Below, piece after piece: positions 34,301-46,847 of a stretch of DNA of 64,000 bases. Below the pieces are notes generated by a model. The model searched no databases, was not told where the DNA came from, and saw only the letters and a program-made list of their open reading frames with translations. The position numbers and the translations under genes were made by a program. The number at the start of each line of letters is the position of its first letter. Position 1 is the first letter of the stretch. Source of the stretch: Tachypleus tridentatus (taxonomy: Eukaryota > Arthropoda > Merostomata > Xiphosura > Limulidae); assembly GCF_004210375.1 (NCBI RefSeq), contig NC_134827.1:105571285-105635284 (forward strand), given 5' to 3'.

Positions 34301-37300
34301 TAGTAATGTTTGAATGTTTGAATGGCGACATTACTGTAATGTGTTAATTAAAACTTGAAATTTATTATCAAACTTGTCGTTTCTTAAACATTATAGTAAT
34401 GTTTGAATGGCGACATTAGTGTAAAGTGTTAATTAAAAGTAGAAATTTATTATCAAACTTGTCGTTTCTTAAACATTATAGTAATGTTTGAATGGTAACA
34501 TTAGTGGAATATGTTAATTAAAACTAGATATTTATTTTCAAACTTGTCGTTTCTTAAACATTATAGTAATATTCAATGGTGATCTTAGTGTGAAGGTTAA
34601 TTAAAACTGTAAATATATTATCCATCATATCGTTTGTTAAACATTATATTAATGTTTGAATGGTGACATTAGTGTTATATGTTAGTTATAACTATAAATT
34701 TATGATCAAAATTGTCGTTTCTTAAACATTATAATAATGTTTTAATGCTGACATTAGTGTAATATGATAAGTAAACGATAAATTTGTTATCCAACTTCTC
34801 CTTTGTTAAACATTTATACTGATGTTTCAATGGTGACGTTAGTGTGAAAGTTAATTAAAACTATAATTATATTTTCCAATTTCTCGTTTGTTAAACATTG
34901 TGGAAATGTTTCAGTGGGGTCATTAGTGTAATATGTTAATTGACACTATAAATTCATTATGTAACTTCTGGTTTGTTAAAAATTATAGTAATTTTTTATT
35001 GGTGACATTAGTGTAATATGTTAATTAAAATTATAAACTTATTATTCAACTTCTCTTTTGTTAAAGATTATAGTAATGTTTCTAGGGTGACATTAGTGTA
35101 AGATGTTAATTAAAGCTATAAATTTATTATCTAACTTCTCGTTTGTTAAAATTTATAGTAATGTTTGAGTGGTGACATTAGTGTAATATGTTAATTTCAA
35201 CTTTAAATTTATAATCAAACTTGTTGTTTCTTAAACATTATAGTAATGTTTGATTGGTGCCATTAGTGTAATATGTTAATTAAAATTATAAAATTATTAT
35301 TGAACTTTTCTTTTGTTATACACTCTAGTAATATTTCAAAGGTGACATTAGTGAAATATGTTAATTAAAACTATAAATTGCTTATCGAACTTCTAGTTTG
35401 TTAAACATTATAGTAATGTTTCAATGGTGAAACTAGTGTAATATGTAAATTAAAACTATAAATTTATTATCCATCCTCTTGTTTATTAAACATTATAGTA
35501 TTATTTCAATGATGATATTAGTGGAATATGTTGATTACAATTATAAACTTATTATCCAACTTCTCGTTTGTTAAACATTAAAGTAATATTTCATGGATGA
35601 CATTAGTGCAATATGTTAATTACAATTATCAACTTATTATCCAACTTCTTTTTTGTTAAAGATTATAGTAATGTTTCAAGGGTGACATTAGAGTAATAAG
35701 TTAATTGAAAATATAAATTTATTATCCAACTTCTCGTTTGTTAAAGATTATAGTAATGTTTCAAGGGTGACATTAGAGTAACAGGTTAATTGAAAATATA
35801 AACTTATTTTCAAACTTCTCGTTTCTTAAACATTATATTAATGTTTGAATTTTGACACTAGTGTAATGTTTTAATAAAGACTATGAATTTATTATCAGAC
35901 TTGTGATTTCTTAAACATTATAATAATGTTTGAATGGTGACATTAGTGTAATATGATAATTAAACGATAAATTTGTTATCCAACTTCTCGTTTCTTAAAC
36001 ATTATAGTAATGTTTGAAATGTGACATTAGTGTAATATATTAGTTATAACTATAAATTTATTATCTAACGTCTCGTTTGTTAAAATTTAAAGTAATTTTT
36101 TAGTGGTTATATTAGTGTAATATGTTAATTTCAATTTTAAATTTATAATGAAAATTGTTGCTTGTTAAACATTATAGTAATGTTTGATTGGTGACATTAG
36201 TGTAATATGATAATTAGAATTATAAAATTATTATTGAGCTTTTCTTTTGTTATACATTATAGTAATGTTTCAATGGTGATATTAGTGTAGTATGTTAATT
36301 AAAAGTATAAATTTATTATCCATCCTATGGTTTGTTGAACATTAGTGCAATATTTTAATTACAATTATAAACATTTATCCAACTTCTCTTTTGTTAAAGA
36401 TTATAGTATTGTTTCAAGGGTGACATTAGAGTTATAAGTTAATTAAAAAAGAAATTTATTACTAAACTTCTCGTTTCTTAAGGATTATAGTAATGTTTCA
36501 AGGGTGACATTAGAGTAATAGGTTAATTGAAAATATATATTTATTATCAAACTTCTCGTTTCTTAGACATTATAGTAATGTTTGAATTTTGACACTAGTG
36601 TAATGTGTTAATAAAAACTATGAATTTATTATCAGACTTGTAGTTTCTTAAACATTATAATAATGTTTGAATTGTGACATTAGTGTAATATGATAATTAA
36701 ACGATAAATTTGTTATCCAACTTCTCGTTTGTTAAACATTATAGTAATGTTTGAATGGTGACATTAGTGTAATATGTTAGTTATAACTATAAATTTATTA
36801 TCAAACTTGTCGTTTATTAATGATTATAGTAATGTTTCAATGGTGATATTAGTGAAATATGTTAATTAAAACTATAAATTTATTATCCAACTTCTCTTTT
36901 GTTAAACATTGTAGTACTGTTTCAATGGTGACATTAGTGTAATATGTCAGTTATAACTATAAATTTATTATCAAACTTGTCGTTTCTTAAACATTATAGT
37001 AATGATTGAAATGTGACATTAGTGTAATGTGTTAATTAAAACTATAAATTTATTATCCATCATCTCGTTTGTTAAACATTATAGTAATGTTTGAATGGTG
37101 ACATTAGTGTAATATGATAATTAAACGATAAATTTGTTACCCAATTTCTCGTTTTTTAAACATTAGAGTAATGTTTTAATGGTGACATTAGTGTAATATT
37201 TTAGTTATAATTATAAATTTATTATAAAACTTGTAGTTTCTTAAACATTTTACTAATGTTCAATGGTGACCTTATTGTGAAGGTTAGTTAAAACTTTAAA

Positions 37301-40300
37301 TATATTATCCATCATCTCGTTTAATAAACATTATAGTAATGTTTTAATGGTGACATTAGTGTAATATGTTAATTAGAACTATAAATTTATTATCAAACTT
37401 CTCTTTTCTTAAATATTATAGTAATGTTTCAATGGTGACATTAGTGTAAGATGTTAATTAAAACTATAAATTTATTTTCCAACTTCTCGATTGTTAAACA
37501 ATACAGTAATATTTCAATGGTGACATTAGTGTAATATGTTAATTGAAACTATATATTTATTATCAAACTTGTCGTTTCTTAAACATTATAGTAATGTTTG
37601 AATGGCGACATTAGTGTAATGTGTTAATTAAAACTAGATATTTATTATCAAACTTGTCGTTTCTTAAGCATTATAGTAATGTTTGAATGGTGACATTAGT
37701 GTAATGTGTTAATTAAAACTATAAATTTATTATCAAACATCTCGTTTGTTAAACATTATAGTAATGTTTCAATGGTAACATTAGCGTAATAAATTAATTA
37801 AAACTACAAATTTATGATCCAACTTCTCGTTTGTTAAAGATAAAAGTCATGTTTCAATGGTGACATTAGTGTAATGTGTTAATTAAAACTATAAATTTAT
37901 TATCCAACATATCGTTTGTTAAACATTATAGTAATGTTTCAGTGGTGATATTAGTGTAATATGTTAATTACAATTATAACTTGCTATCCAACTTCTCGTT
38001 TGTTAAACATTATGGTAATGTTTAAATGATGACATTAGTGCAATATGTTAATTACAACTATAAACTTATTATCCAACTTTTCGTTTGTTAAAGAGTATAG
38101 TAATGTTTCTAGGGTAACATTAGAGTAATAGGTTAATTAAAACTAGAAATTTATTATGAAAGTTTTCGTTTGTTAAACATTATAGTAATGTTTTAATGGT
38201 GACATTAGTGTATTATGATAATTAAACGATAAATTTGTTATCCAACTTCTCGTTTGTTAAACATTATAGTAATATTTTAATGGTGACATTAGTGTAATAA
38301 ATTAATTAAAACTACAAATTTATGATCCAACTTCTCGTTTGTAAAACATTATAGTAATATTTCAAAGATGACATTAGACCAATATGTTAATTACAACTAT
38401 AAATTTATTGTTCAACTTCTCTTTTGTTAAAGATTAAAGTAATGTTTCAATGGTGACATTAGTGTAAGATGTTAATTATTACTATAAATTTATTTTCCAA
38501 CTTCTCATTTGTTAAACAATACAGTAATATTTAAATGGTGACATTAGTGTAATATGTTAATTTCAACTTTAAATTTATAATCAAACTTGTTGTTTCTTAA
38601 ACATTATAGTAATGTTTGATTGGTGACAGTAGTGTAGTGTGTTAATTAAAATATTAAAATTATTATTGAACTTTCTTTTATTAGACATTATAGTAAAGTT
38701 TCAATGGTGATATTAGTGTAATATGTTAATTAAAACAATAAATTTATTATCCACCTTTTCTTTTGTTAAACATTATAGTAATATTTCAATGGTGACATTA
38801 GTGTGAAGGTTAATTAATCCTTTAAATATATTATCCATTATATCGTTTGTTAAACATTATATTAATATTTTAATGGTGACATCAGTGTAATATGTTAGTT
38901 GTAACTATGACTTTATTACTAAACTTCTCGTTTCTTAAAGATTATAGTAATATTTCAGGGGTGACATTAAAGTAATAGGTTAATTGAAAATATACATTTA
39001 TTATCAAACTTCTCGTTTCTTAAACATTATAGTAATGTTTGAATGGTGACATTAGTGTGATATGATAATTTAACGATATATTTGTTATCCAACTTCTCGT
39101 TTGTTAGACATTATAGTAATGTTTTAATGGTGACATTAGTGTAATATGTTAGTTATAACTATAAATTTATTATCCAATATCTCTTTTGTTAAACATTATA
39201 GTAATGTTTCAATGGTGATATTATTGTAATATGTTAATTACAATTATAATCTTACCATCCATGTTTTCGTTTGTTAAACATTATAGTAATATTTCAATGA
39301 TGACATTAGTGCAATATGTTAATTACAACTATAAATTTATTGTTCAACTTCTCTTTTGTTAAAGATTATAGTAATGTTTCAAGTGTGACATTAAAGTAAT
39401 AGGTTAATTTAAAATATAAATTTATTATCCAACTTTTCGTTTATTAAAGATTATAGTAATGTTTCAAGGGTGACATTAGAGTAATAGCTTTATTGAAAAT
39501 ATAAATTTATTATCGAACTTTTTGTTTGTTAAAGATTATAGTAATGTTTCAAGGGTGACATTAAAGTAAGAGGTTAATTGAAAATATAAATTTATTATCA
39601 AACTTCTCGTTTCTTAAACATTATAGTAATGTATGAATGGTGACATTAATATAGTGTGTTAATTAAAACTAGAAATTTATTATCAAACTTGTTATTTCTT
39701 AAACATTATAGTAATGTTTGAATGGTGCCATTAGTGTAATACGATAATTAAATGATAAATTTGTTAACCAACTTCTCGTTTGTTAAACATTATAGTTATG
39801 TTCAATGATGACCTTAGTGTGAAGGTTAATTAAAACTTTAAATATATTATACGTCATCTCGTTTGTTAATTTTATGGTAATGTTTGAATTGTGACATTAG
39901 TGTAATATGTTAGTTATAACTATAAATATATTTTCAAACTTGTCGTTTCTTAAACATTATAGTAATGTTTTAATGGTGACATTAGTGTAATACGATAATT
40001 AAACGATAAATTTGTCATCCAACGTCTTGTTTGTTAAACGTTATAGTAATGTTTCAATGGTGACATTAGTGTAATATGTTAATTACAATTATAAACTTAC
40101 TATCCAACTATTCGTTTTTTAAATATTATAGTAATGTATCAATGGTGACACTAGTGTAAAAAATTAATTAAAACTACCAATTTATGATCCAACTTCACGT
40201 TTGTTAAACATTAAAGTAATGTTTCAATGGTGACATTAGTGTAATAAATTAATTAAAACTAAAAATTTATGATCCAACTTCTCGTTTGTTAAACATTATA

Positions 40301-41684
40301 GAAATGTTTGAATGGTGTCATTAGTGTGATATGTTAATTGAAACTATAAATTTATTATCTAACTTCTCGCTTATTAAAATTTATAGTAATTTTTTAGTGG
40401 TGACTTTGGTGTAATATGTTAATTTCAACCTTAAATTTATAATCAAACTTGTTGTTTTAAAAGATTATAGTAATGTTTGATTGGTGACATTAGTGTAATA
40501 TGTTAATTACAACTATAAATTTATTGTTCAACTTCTTTTTTGTTAAAGATTATAGTAATGTTTCAAGGGTGACATTAGAGTAATAGGTTGATTGAAAATA
40601 TAAATTTATTATCCAACTTTTCGTTTGTTAAACATTATATTAATATTTGAATTGTGACATGAGTGAAATATGTTAATTAAAACTATGAATATGTTAATTA
40701 AAACTATAAATATGTTATCCAATTTCTAGATTGTTAAACATTATAGTAATGTTTGAATGGTGACACTAGTGTAATATGTAAATTAAAACTCTAAATTTAT
40801 TATCCATCCTTTGGTTTGTTGAACATCATAGTAATGTTTTAATGGTGACATTACTGTAATATGTTAATTAAAACTATAAATTTCTTATCCAACTTGTAAT
40901 TTGTTAAACATTATAGTAATATTTCAATGGTGATCCATTAGTGTAATATGTTAATTAAAACTATAAATATCTTATCCAACTTCTAGTTTGTTAAACATTA
41001 TAGTAATATTTCAATTTTGATCCATTAGTGTAATATGTTAGTTATAACTATAAATTTATTATCAATCATGTCGTTTCTTAATAATTATAGTAATGTTTCA
41101 ATGGTGATATTAGTGTAATATGTTAATTAAAATTATAAATTTATTATCCAATATCTCTTTTGTTAAACATTATAGTAATGTTTCAATGGTGATATTATTG
41201 TAATATGTTAGTTATAACTATAAATTTATTATCAATCATGTCATTTCTTAATAATTATAGTAATGTTTCAATGGTGATATTAGTGTAATATGTTAATTAA
41301 AACTATAAATTTCTTATCCAACTTCTCGTTTGTTAAACATTATAGTAATATTTCAATGGTGATATTAGTGTAATATGTTAATTAAAACAATAAATTTATT
41401 ATCCATCCTCTGGTTTGTTAAACATTATAGTAATGTTTCAATGGTGACATTTCAATTAATTAAAATTACAAATTTATTATCCATCTTCTCGTTTCTTAAA
41501 GATTATAGTAATGTTTCAATTGTGACATTAGTGTTATAGGTTAATTAAAAATATAAATTTATTATCCACGTTCTAGTTTGTTAAACATTATAGTAATGTT
41601 TCAATGGTGACATTAGTGTAAGATATTAATTAAAACTATAATTTTATTATTCAGGTTCTCGTTTGTTAGATGTTATATAATATT
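31310..41684. repeat. Degenerate satellite array, ~85-bp monomer, about 120 copies
   Basis: About 10.4 kb of diverged ~85-bp units: aacttctcgtttgttaaaca, ttatagtaatgtttcaatgg, tgacattagtgtaatatgtt, aattaaaactataaatttat, tatcc. Units differ by roughly 5-25% with small indels. Long blocks are re-used: the sequence from about 32760 onwards recurs from about 35142, about 2382 bp (28 units) away. The array begins about 100 bp after the GPCR stop codon. It has no significant open frames. Confidence 0.97.
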
Positions 41685-42189
41685 TTAAAAATTGTTTATT
41701 CATTTGATGTATGAATTTAAACTACAGATGTCGCCCCTGTTTTTTCGTTTCGTAAATAAATTTATCCATATTTAATGAGTCATTCATTGAATCTGCAGTA
41801 AACCCTCGGATTTGCATCTCTAAAATTCGGGGCTCGCTTGAGTAGTAATCTTGTGTTGTTTTATAATAAAAACGCAAATAGAAAATTAAATACAATCTAT
41901 TTTAAAATTTAAGTGATAGAATCTTTGGATCGACATTCATATAGTTTTGTTTGTTTTTTAATATGGATACCTCCTTATGTTGCAAATAGACCGTTTAAAT
42001 GTTCATTTAGTTAATTTAGAAAAAATAATCCTTCGCTTGTCTCAACGGTAAGTCTGGGTGTTTATACACCTAAAACACTGTGTGTAAATACTCATGGTGA
42101 GCACAGCACAAAAAACAGAAAAAAAAAAACCTGCATGAAAAGTTATTTAAGTCATGTTGAAAACCTTATCATACATAATAACAGTAGGC
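41685..42189. other. Intergenic DNA with a possible SINE remnant
   Basis: A faint tRNA-like/B-type remnant may lie at about 42023-42118 (ctcaacggtaagtctgggtg, then gtgagcacagcac). Nothing else is recognised. Confidence 0.4.
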
Positions 42190-42378
42190 ATGATGGGAGA
42201 CTAGAGGAAGGAACCAGAATGATGTCATTCTCTTGCTTTCCCAGTAACCAGTTTTTATTATAATGTGCCGTTTTCTTTTTCTCTTTCTTTCTTTACTATT
42301 TTCATTGGGAGCAGCGACCTCTTACGACTCGTTACACAGACATTCAAAGTGAGAAGTGAAGAGTTGAATATTCTATTT

Positions 42379-42653
42379 GTTTGTTTGTTTTTTGGAATTT
42401 CGCACAAAGCAACTCGAGGGCTATCCGTGCTAGCCGTCCCTTAATTAGCAGTGTAAGACTAGAGGGAAGGCAGCTAGTCATCACCACCCACCGCAAACTC
42501 TTGGGCTACTCTTTTACCAAGTGTGGGATTGACCGCACATTATAACGCCCCTACGGCTGGGAGGGCGAGCATGTTTTGGCGCGACTCGGGCGCGAACCCG
42601 CGACCCTCAGCTTACGAAGCGCACGCCTTAACGCGCTAGGCCATGCCAGGCCT
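42379..42653 (-). mobile_element. SINE family A inserted in one arm only
   Basis: Full-length reverse copy flanked by the exact 12-bp duplication aatattctattt at 42367-42378 and 42654-42665. The opposite arm has the uninterrupted target (aaatagaatatt at 44284-44295), so this SINE arrived after the inverted duplication formed. Confidence 0.96.
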
Positions 42654-42813
42654 AATATTCTATTTAGTCCTAATTTTTTAGTCTCAAGTTCAACTTCTAT
42701 CTAGGTCCCCTACTAGTGTACACTCCGTGTCTTCTATACTGTAGTTTATATCACGGTTTACGTACATGTTATTTAACTTTAATAGTCTGCCTTTATGTTT
42801 GTTTTTGTGATAA

Positions 42814-43098
42814 GCCCGCCATGGCCAAGTGCTTCAAGAGCGCTCGACTCGCAATCTGAGGGTCGCAGGTTTGAATCCCCGTTACACCAAACATGCTAAT
42901 ACTTTCATACGTGGGGGCGTTATAATGTGCGGTCAATCCCACTGTTCGTTGGTAAACGAGTAGCCCAAGAGTTGGCGGTGGGTGGTGATAACTAGCTGCC
43001 TTCCCTCTAGTCTTAGACTACTAAATTAGGGACGGCTAGCGCAGATAGTTCTCGTGTAGCTTTGCGCGAAATTCACAAAACAAACAAACAAACAATTT
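42814..43098 (+). mobile_element. SINE family A (left-arm partner of 43853-44127)
   Basis: Head gcccgccatggccaagtgct, B-box region aggtttgaatccccgttaca, tail gtagctttgcgcgaaattca + (caaa)n. Its reverse twin in the other arm shows it predates the inverted duplication. Confidence 0.93.
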
Positions 43099-43290
43099 TT
43101 GGTGAATATTTTCTTTGTACACCTACAAAAACATGTAGGTTTATCTAATTATATCTATCTATGTTTCCATATAATAATTAAATTTAAACAAGTTCATTTA
43201 ACCCTTTTAGTAGCCGCGTTTATGTAATTTTTAATTTCTTTGAAATAGAATAATTAAGCTTAAAATAGAAGCAAACTTTGCTCGTTTTAG

Positions 43291-43363
43291 GGTCGCAGGT
43301 GGGTCACTTGGTAGAGCTCTGGATTTCGGAGTTGGTGAACCTAATTCGAATCTGTGCGATGCC
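43291..43363 (+). mobile_element. tRNA-like sequence, probable SINE head of another family
   Basis: ggtcgcaggtgggtcacttg, gtagagctct, then aattcgaatctgtgcgatgc. A 6-of-7-bp acceptor-like stem (ggtcgca/tgcgatg) and A/B-box-like segments are visible, but the anticodon and T arms are imperfect. A functional tRNA gene is unlikely. Confidence 0.4.
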
Positions 43364-43603
43364 AGAAAAGATATCTACACCCTAGGCTGTAGGTGCGTCA
43401 TAAAAGTAAAAGTCATTCTCTCAGCGTATTTGGGTGGGAATGGGGGTAGATAGTGCTGCTGAATGAATAATTTATTCCAGTTATTCTGCAGGGGGGGGGT
43501 GACGAGGGAGATTCATGTACTCTCACGACCTTCTGGTCTGATGGAATGGATCTCCATGCAGCCACTGGTAAGTTTTGAAAAACATAAGCATGGTGATTCG
43601 GTA

Positions 43604-43716
43604 TGGTTTTTAGTTAAGCACAATTCTACACAATGGGCTATTTGTGCTCTGCCCACCAAGGGTATCGAAACCCGGTTTCGAGCGTTGTGAGTCCGCAGAC
43701 ATACCGTTGTGCCACT
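43604..43716 (-). mobile_element. SINE family B
   Basis: Reverse copy in the spacer of the inverted repeat: agcacaattctacacaatgg, ctgcccaccaagggtatcga, gtccgcagacataccgttgt. An open frame across it is not a gene. Confidence 0.88.
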
Positions 43717-43852
43717 AATTACATAAACGCGGCTATTAATAGGGTTAAATGAACTTGTTCAATTTTAATTATTATATGGAAACATAGATAGATATAATTA
43801 TATAAACCTGCATGTTTTTGTACGTGTACAAAGAAAATATTCACCAAAAATG

Positions 43853-44127
43853 TGTGTTTGTTTTGTGAATTTCGCGCAAAGCTACACGAGAACTATCTGC
43901 GCTAGCCGTCCCTAATTTAGTAGTCTAAGACTAGAGGGAAGGCAGCTAGTCATCACCACCCACCGTCAACTCTTGGGCTACTCTTTTTACCAACAAATAG
44001 TGGGATTGACTGTCACATTATAACGCCCCCGGCTGAAAGGGCGAGCATGTTTGGTGCCACCGGGATTTGAACCCGCGACCCTCAGATTACGAGTCGAACG
44101 CCTTAACACACCTTGCCATGGCGGGCT
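43853..44127 (-). mobile_element. SINE family A (right-arm partner of 42814-43098)
   Basis: Reverse copy from gtttgttttgtgaatttcgc to ccttgccatggcgggct. It shares the same flanks as the left-arm copy. Confidence 0.93.
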
Positions 44128-44717
44128 TATAACCAAAAAAAACAGAACAAACATAAAGGCAGACTATTAAAGTTAAATAACATGTACGTAAACCGTGATA
44201 TAAACCACAGTATAGAAGACACGGAGTGTACCCTAGTAGGGGGCCTATATAGAAGTTGAACTTAAGACTAAAAAATTAGGAGTAAATAGAATATTCAACT
44301 CTTCACTTCTCACTTTGAATGTCTGTGTAACGAGTCGTAAGAGGTCGCTGCTCCCAATGAAAATAGTAAAGAAAGAAAGAGAAAAAGAAAACGGCACATT
44401 ATAATAAAAACTGGTTACTGGGAAAGCAAGAGAATGACATCATTCTGGTTCCTTCCTCTAGTCTCCCATCATCTCCCTATATGGACTTAAATAAACATCC
44501 ATACTATTCAATTAGACGGTCTGGGAATCCAAGAACACTGCAATATGTGAGGAACAAGATAGAAATAAAACATCGTGACAAATTTTAACAGTTTTCGATA
44601 ACGTTATCATTTATGGCCTAAGTAACGTTTTACACTGTTTATTAGTAAATATGTTTCAGCATATCGTGCTGTAGTAAAACCTTTATGGAAATTTTCTAAC
44701 TTGAAGGTCCGAAACGG

Positions 44718-44993
44718 TTTGTTTGTTTTGAATTTCGCCGAAAGCTACTCGAGGGCTATCTGCGCTAGCCATCCTTAATTTAGCAGTGTAAGATTAGAGG
44801 GAAGGCAGCTAGTCATCACCACCCACCGCCAACTCTTAAGCTACTCTTTTACCAACGAATAGTGGGATTGACCGTCACATTATAACGCTCCCACGGCTGG
44901 GAGGGCGAGCACGTTTTGGCGCGACGGGGATGCGAACCCGCGACCCTCAGATTACGAGTCACACGCCTTAACGCGCTTGGCCATGCCGGGCCT
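44718..44993 (-). mobile_element. SINE family A with exact target duplication
   Basis: Full-length reverse copy bounded by gtccgaaacgg at 44707-44717 and 44994-45004. It begins tttgtttgttttgaatttcg and ends ggccatgccgggcct. Confidence 0.96.
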
Positions 44994-45302
44994 GTCCGAA
45001 ACGGAAAACGACCATTTTAGCTTGTTCTTACGTGTTCTGTAAAATCTAACATAGGATTTATTATTTATTATTACTTTGTTTAAAGATGAGAGGAAATAAA
45101 ACATTGGAGAAAATAATGTTTTCCACGTTTAATGGCTATTAATACTTTTGTTAATGAAACTCATTAGACCAGTAATACAGCTATTTGTTAACAAGAACCA
45201 TGATCTATGTACTTCTTTCTCTAAACCACTTTTGTAGAAGAAACACAGTTATAAATTAGCACTATTGATAGATTTAGTAATAAGCTTAATTATAAATATT
45301 TT
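44994..45302. other. Intergenic DNA, nothing recognised
   Basis: No supported feature. Confidence 0.5.
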
Positions 45303-45412
45303 TGTTTGGTTTATTGTTAAGCACAAAGCTACACAACGTGCTCTACCAACCATGGGTACCGAAATGCGGGTCTTAGCGTTGTAAGTCTACAAACGTATCG
45401 TACCGTTGAGCC
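45303..45412 (-). mobile_element. SINE family B
   Basis: Reverse copy: gttaagcacaaagctacaca, ctaccaaccatgggtaccga, ctacaaacgtatcgtaccgt. Confidence 0.8.
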
Positions 45413-45454
45413 AATTAATACTTTTATACGAGCTCGCAACACACTTGAATTGTA

Positions 45455-45572
45455 TTTGTTTCTTGGTGGACACAGAATTACACAATGCGCTATCTATTCT
45501 GTGCCTATTACGAGTGTGAAAATCCAGTTTCAAGCGGTTTGAGCCCTCAGAATTACAGGTGAGCCACTGAGG
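45455..45572 (-). mobile_element. SINE family B, diverged
   Basis: Reverse copy: gacacagaattacacaatgc, ctgtgcctattacgagtgtg, head complement caggtgagccactgagg. Confidence 0.7.
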
Positions 45573-46020
45573 AGCAAGGGAAAAACCTGAATTTAATGGA
45601 ACTTTATTCTGAGAATTATTTATAATTACGGTAATTTTGAATACATTAAAGTTTCGGAGTTATTAAGCTGATAGAAGAAAACAAAAACACTAAGTTGAGG
45701 AATGGCTCATAAAACTAATGTCACAGCCATGTCGTGCTTTGTGTTACTTTTTTATGCACATCAACTCTACTTACTGTTATCAGGAGTTGACCTACACCAA
45801 TATCAACGTGACATTCAAATATTTAATATTAGTTTCTTATTTGAATTCTCTCTTTGGTATTTTACCAGCAAGGTCATAACCTCAATACTTGAGGTCACTC
45901 AGTGTCCGAGAAGGGTTAGTTGGTTGATTCGACGTTTTATGACGCAAAGCAACTAGGCTATCTGTGCCAAACATCCGGCAGAAAGTTAAAATTAAAAGTG
46001 AAATTATTAAAATTCGTAAT
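45573..46020. other. Intergenic DNA with an unassigned 84-codon open frame
   Basis: An ATG-initiated frame at 45702-45956 would encode a short product with a hydrophobic start, but no family motif or splice support is seen. The sequence gacgcaaagcaactaggcta near 45940 looks like a SINE tail fragment that crosses its end, which argues against coding. Confidence 0.35.
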
Positions 46021-46292
46021 GACCATAATAGCCAGGTGGGTTAAGGCGTTCGACTCGTAATCCGAGGGTCGCGGGTTCGAATCCCAGTCACATCAGACAT
46101 GCTCGCCCTTTCAGCTGTGGGGGCGTTATAATGTGACGGCCAATCCAAACTATTTGTTGGTAAAAGAGTAGCCCAAGAGTTGGCAGTGGATGGTGATGAC
46201 TAGCTGCCTTTCCTCTAGTCTTACACTGCTAAATTAGGGACGGCGAGCGCAGATAGCCCTCGTGTAGCTTTGTGAGTAATCCACAACAAACA
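46021..46292 (+). mobile_element. SINE family A
   Basis: Head agccaggtgggttaaggcgt, intact B-box ggttcgaatcc, body gatgactagctgcctttcct, tail gtgtagctttgtgagtaatc. The first ~10 bp of the head are lost. Confidence 0.92.
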
Positions 46293-46847
46293 ATACTAGT
46301 GACTCAGAGTCCTACAAATAAGTATTCAGTTTCTTACAAGCACGATGTTACATCATTCCTACGTCTCTTCGATTCATTGGTTTTTTCCTCACTTCTTTCC
46401 TTCCTTCTCTCCCTTTAGACAATAAAATTACAGGAAAAAAAATATAAACCCAAGTTTCAACCCTTTATTTCAACCCAAGTTTCTCTCATGAGTAGAACGC
46501 TTTTTTTTTCAACCCTCTATCTCAGTTAACACTAGTCTTCACATCACCTTCTTTTTTTCAAACACACACCGAACCGGTTTCCGAGTTCTGGACATTGCAC
46601 TTGTCTGTCTGATTGATAACATTTTATACCTCAGGGTTTTTATAATATTGTAGTTTCTAGTTCCATCGGCGAATGAACAGAAGCTGTACTTAACTTCAAG
46701 CCTTACAGTACATTTCATAACATCTGATCTTTTGTATTTAAATACAAAACTACATAATGGGGGATCTGCGTTTTGCCTTCTAACTCTAAACTGCTGCTAC
46801 GAAGGGAAAAGGAATCGTTTTAACATTATATTAAGTTTAGTCAAAAT
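46293..46847. other. Intergenic DNA, nothing recognised
   Basis: Pyrimidine-rich segments (tcctcacttctttccttcct) only. A small SINE tail-like fragment (acaaaactacataatggggg) lies near 46745. Confidence 0.45.

Larger units (their letters stand above)
42190..44472. repeat. Large inverted repeat with 0.75-kb arms
   Basis: The left arm (42190-43228) and right arm (43717-44472) are reverse complements. The outer ~180 bp are almost identical: left gggagactagaggaaggaac matches right gttccttcctctagtctccc. Removing a 275-bp SINE plus 12-bp target duplication from the left arm leaves ~752 bp, against 756 bp on the right. The arms share one family A SINE in opposite orientation. The 488-bp centre (43229-43716) contains a tRNA-like sequence and a reverse family B SINE. 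No convincing target duplication flanks the structure. Confidence 0.93.

Noticed and set aside
43463-43690. 75-codon open frame in the inverted-repeat spacer
   Set aside because: Its 3' half is a reverse family B SINE and it has no conserved motif.
45702-45956. 84-codon open frame with a hydrophobic start as a secreted peptide
   Set aside because: No cysteine pattern, cleavage site or splice support, and a SINE-tail-like fragment lies at its end.
46021-46100. tRNA gene candidate (gttcgactcgtaatccgagg)
   Set aside because: It is the head of a family A SINE with body and tail attached. The 5' acceptor strand is missing and many identical heads occur across the window.
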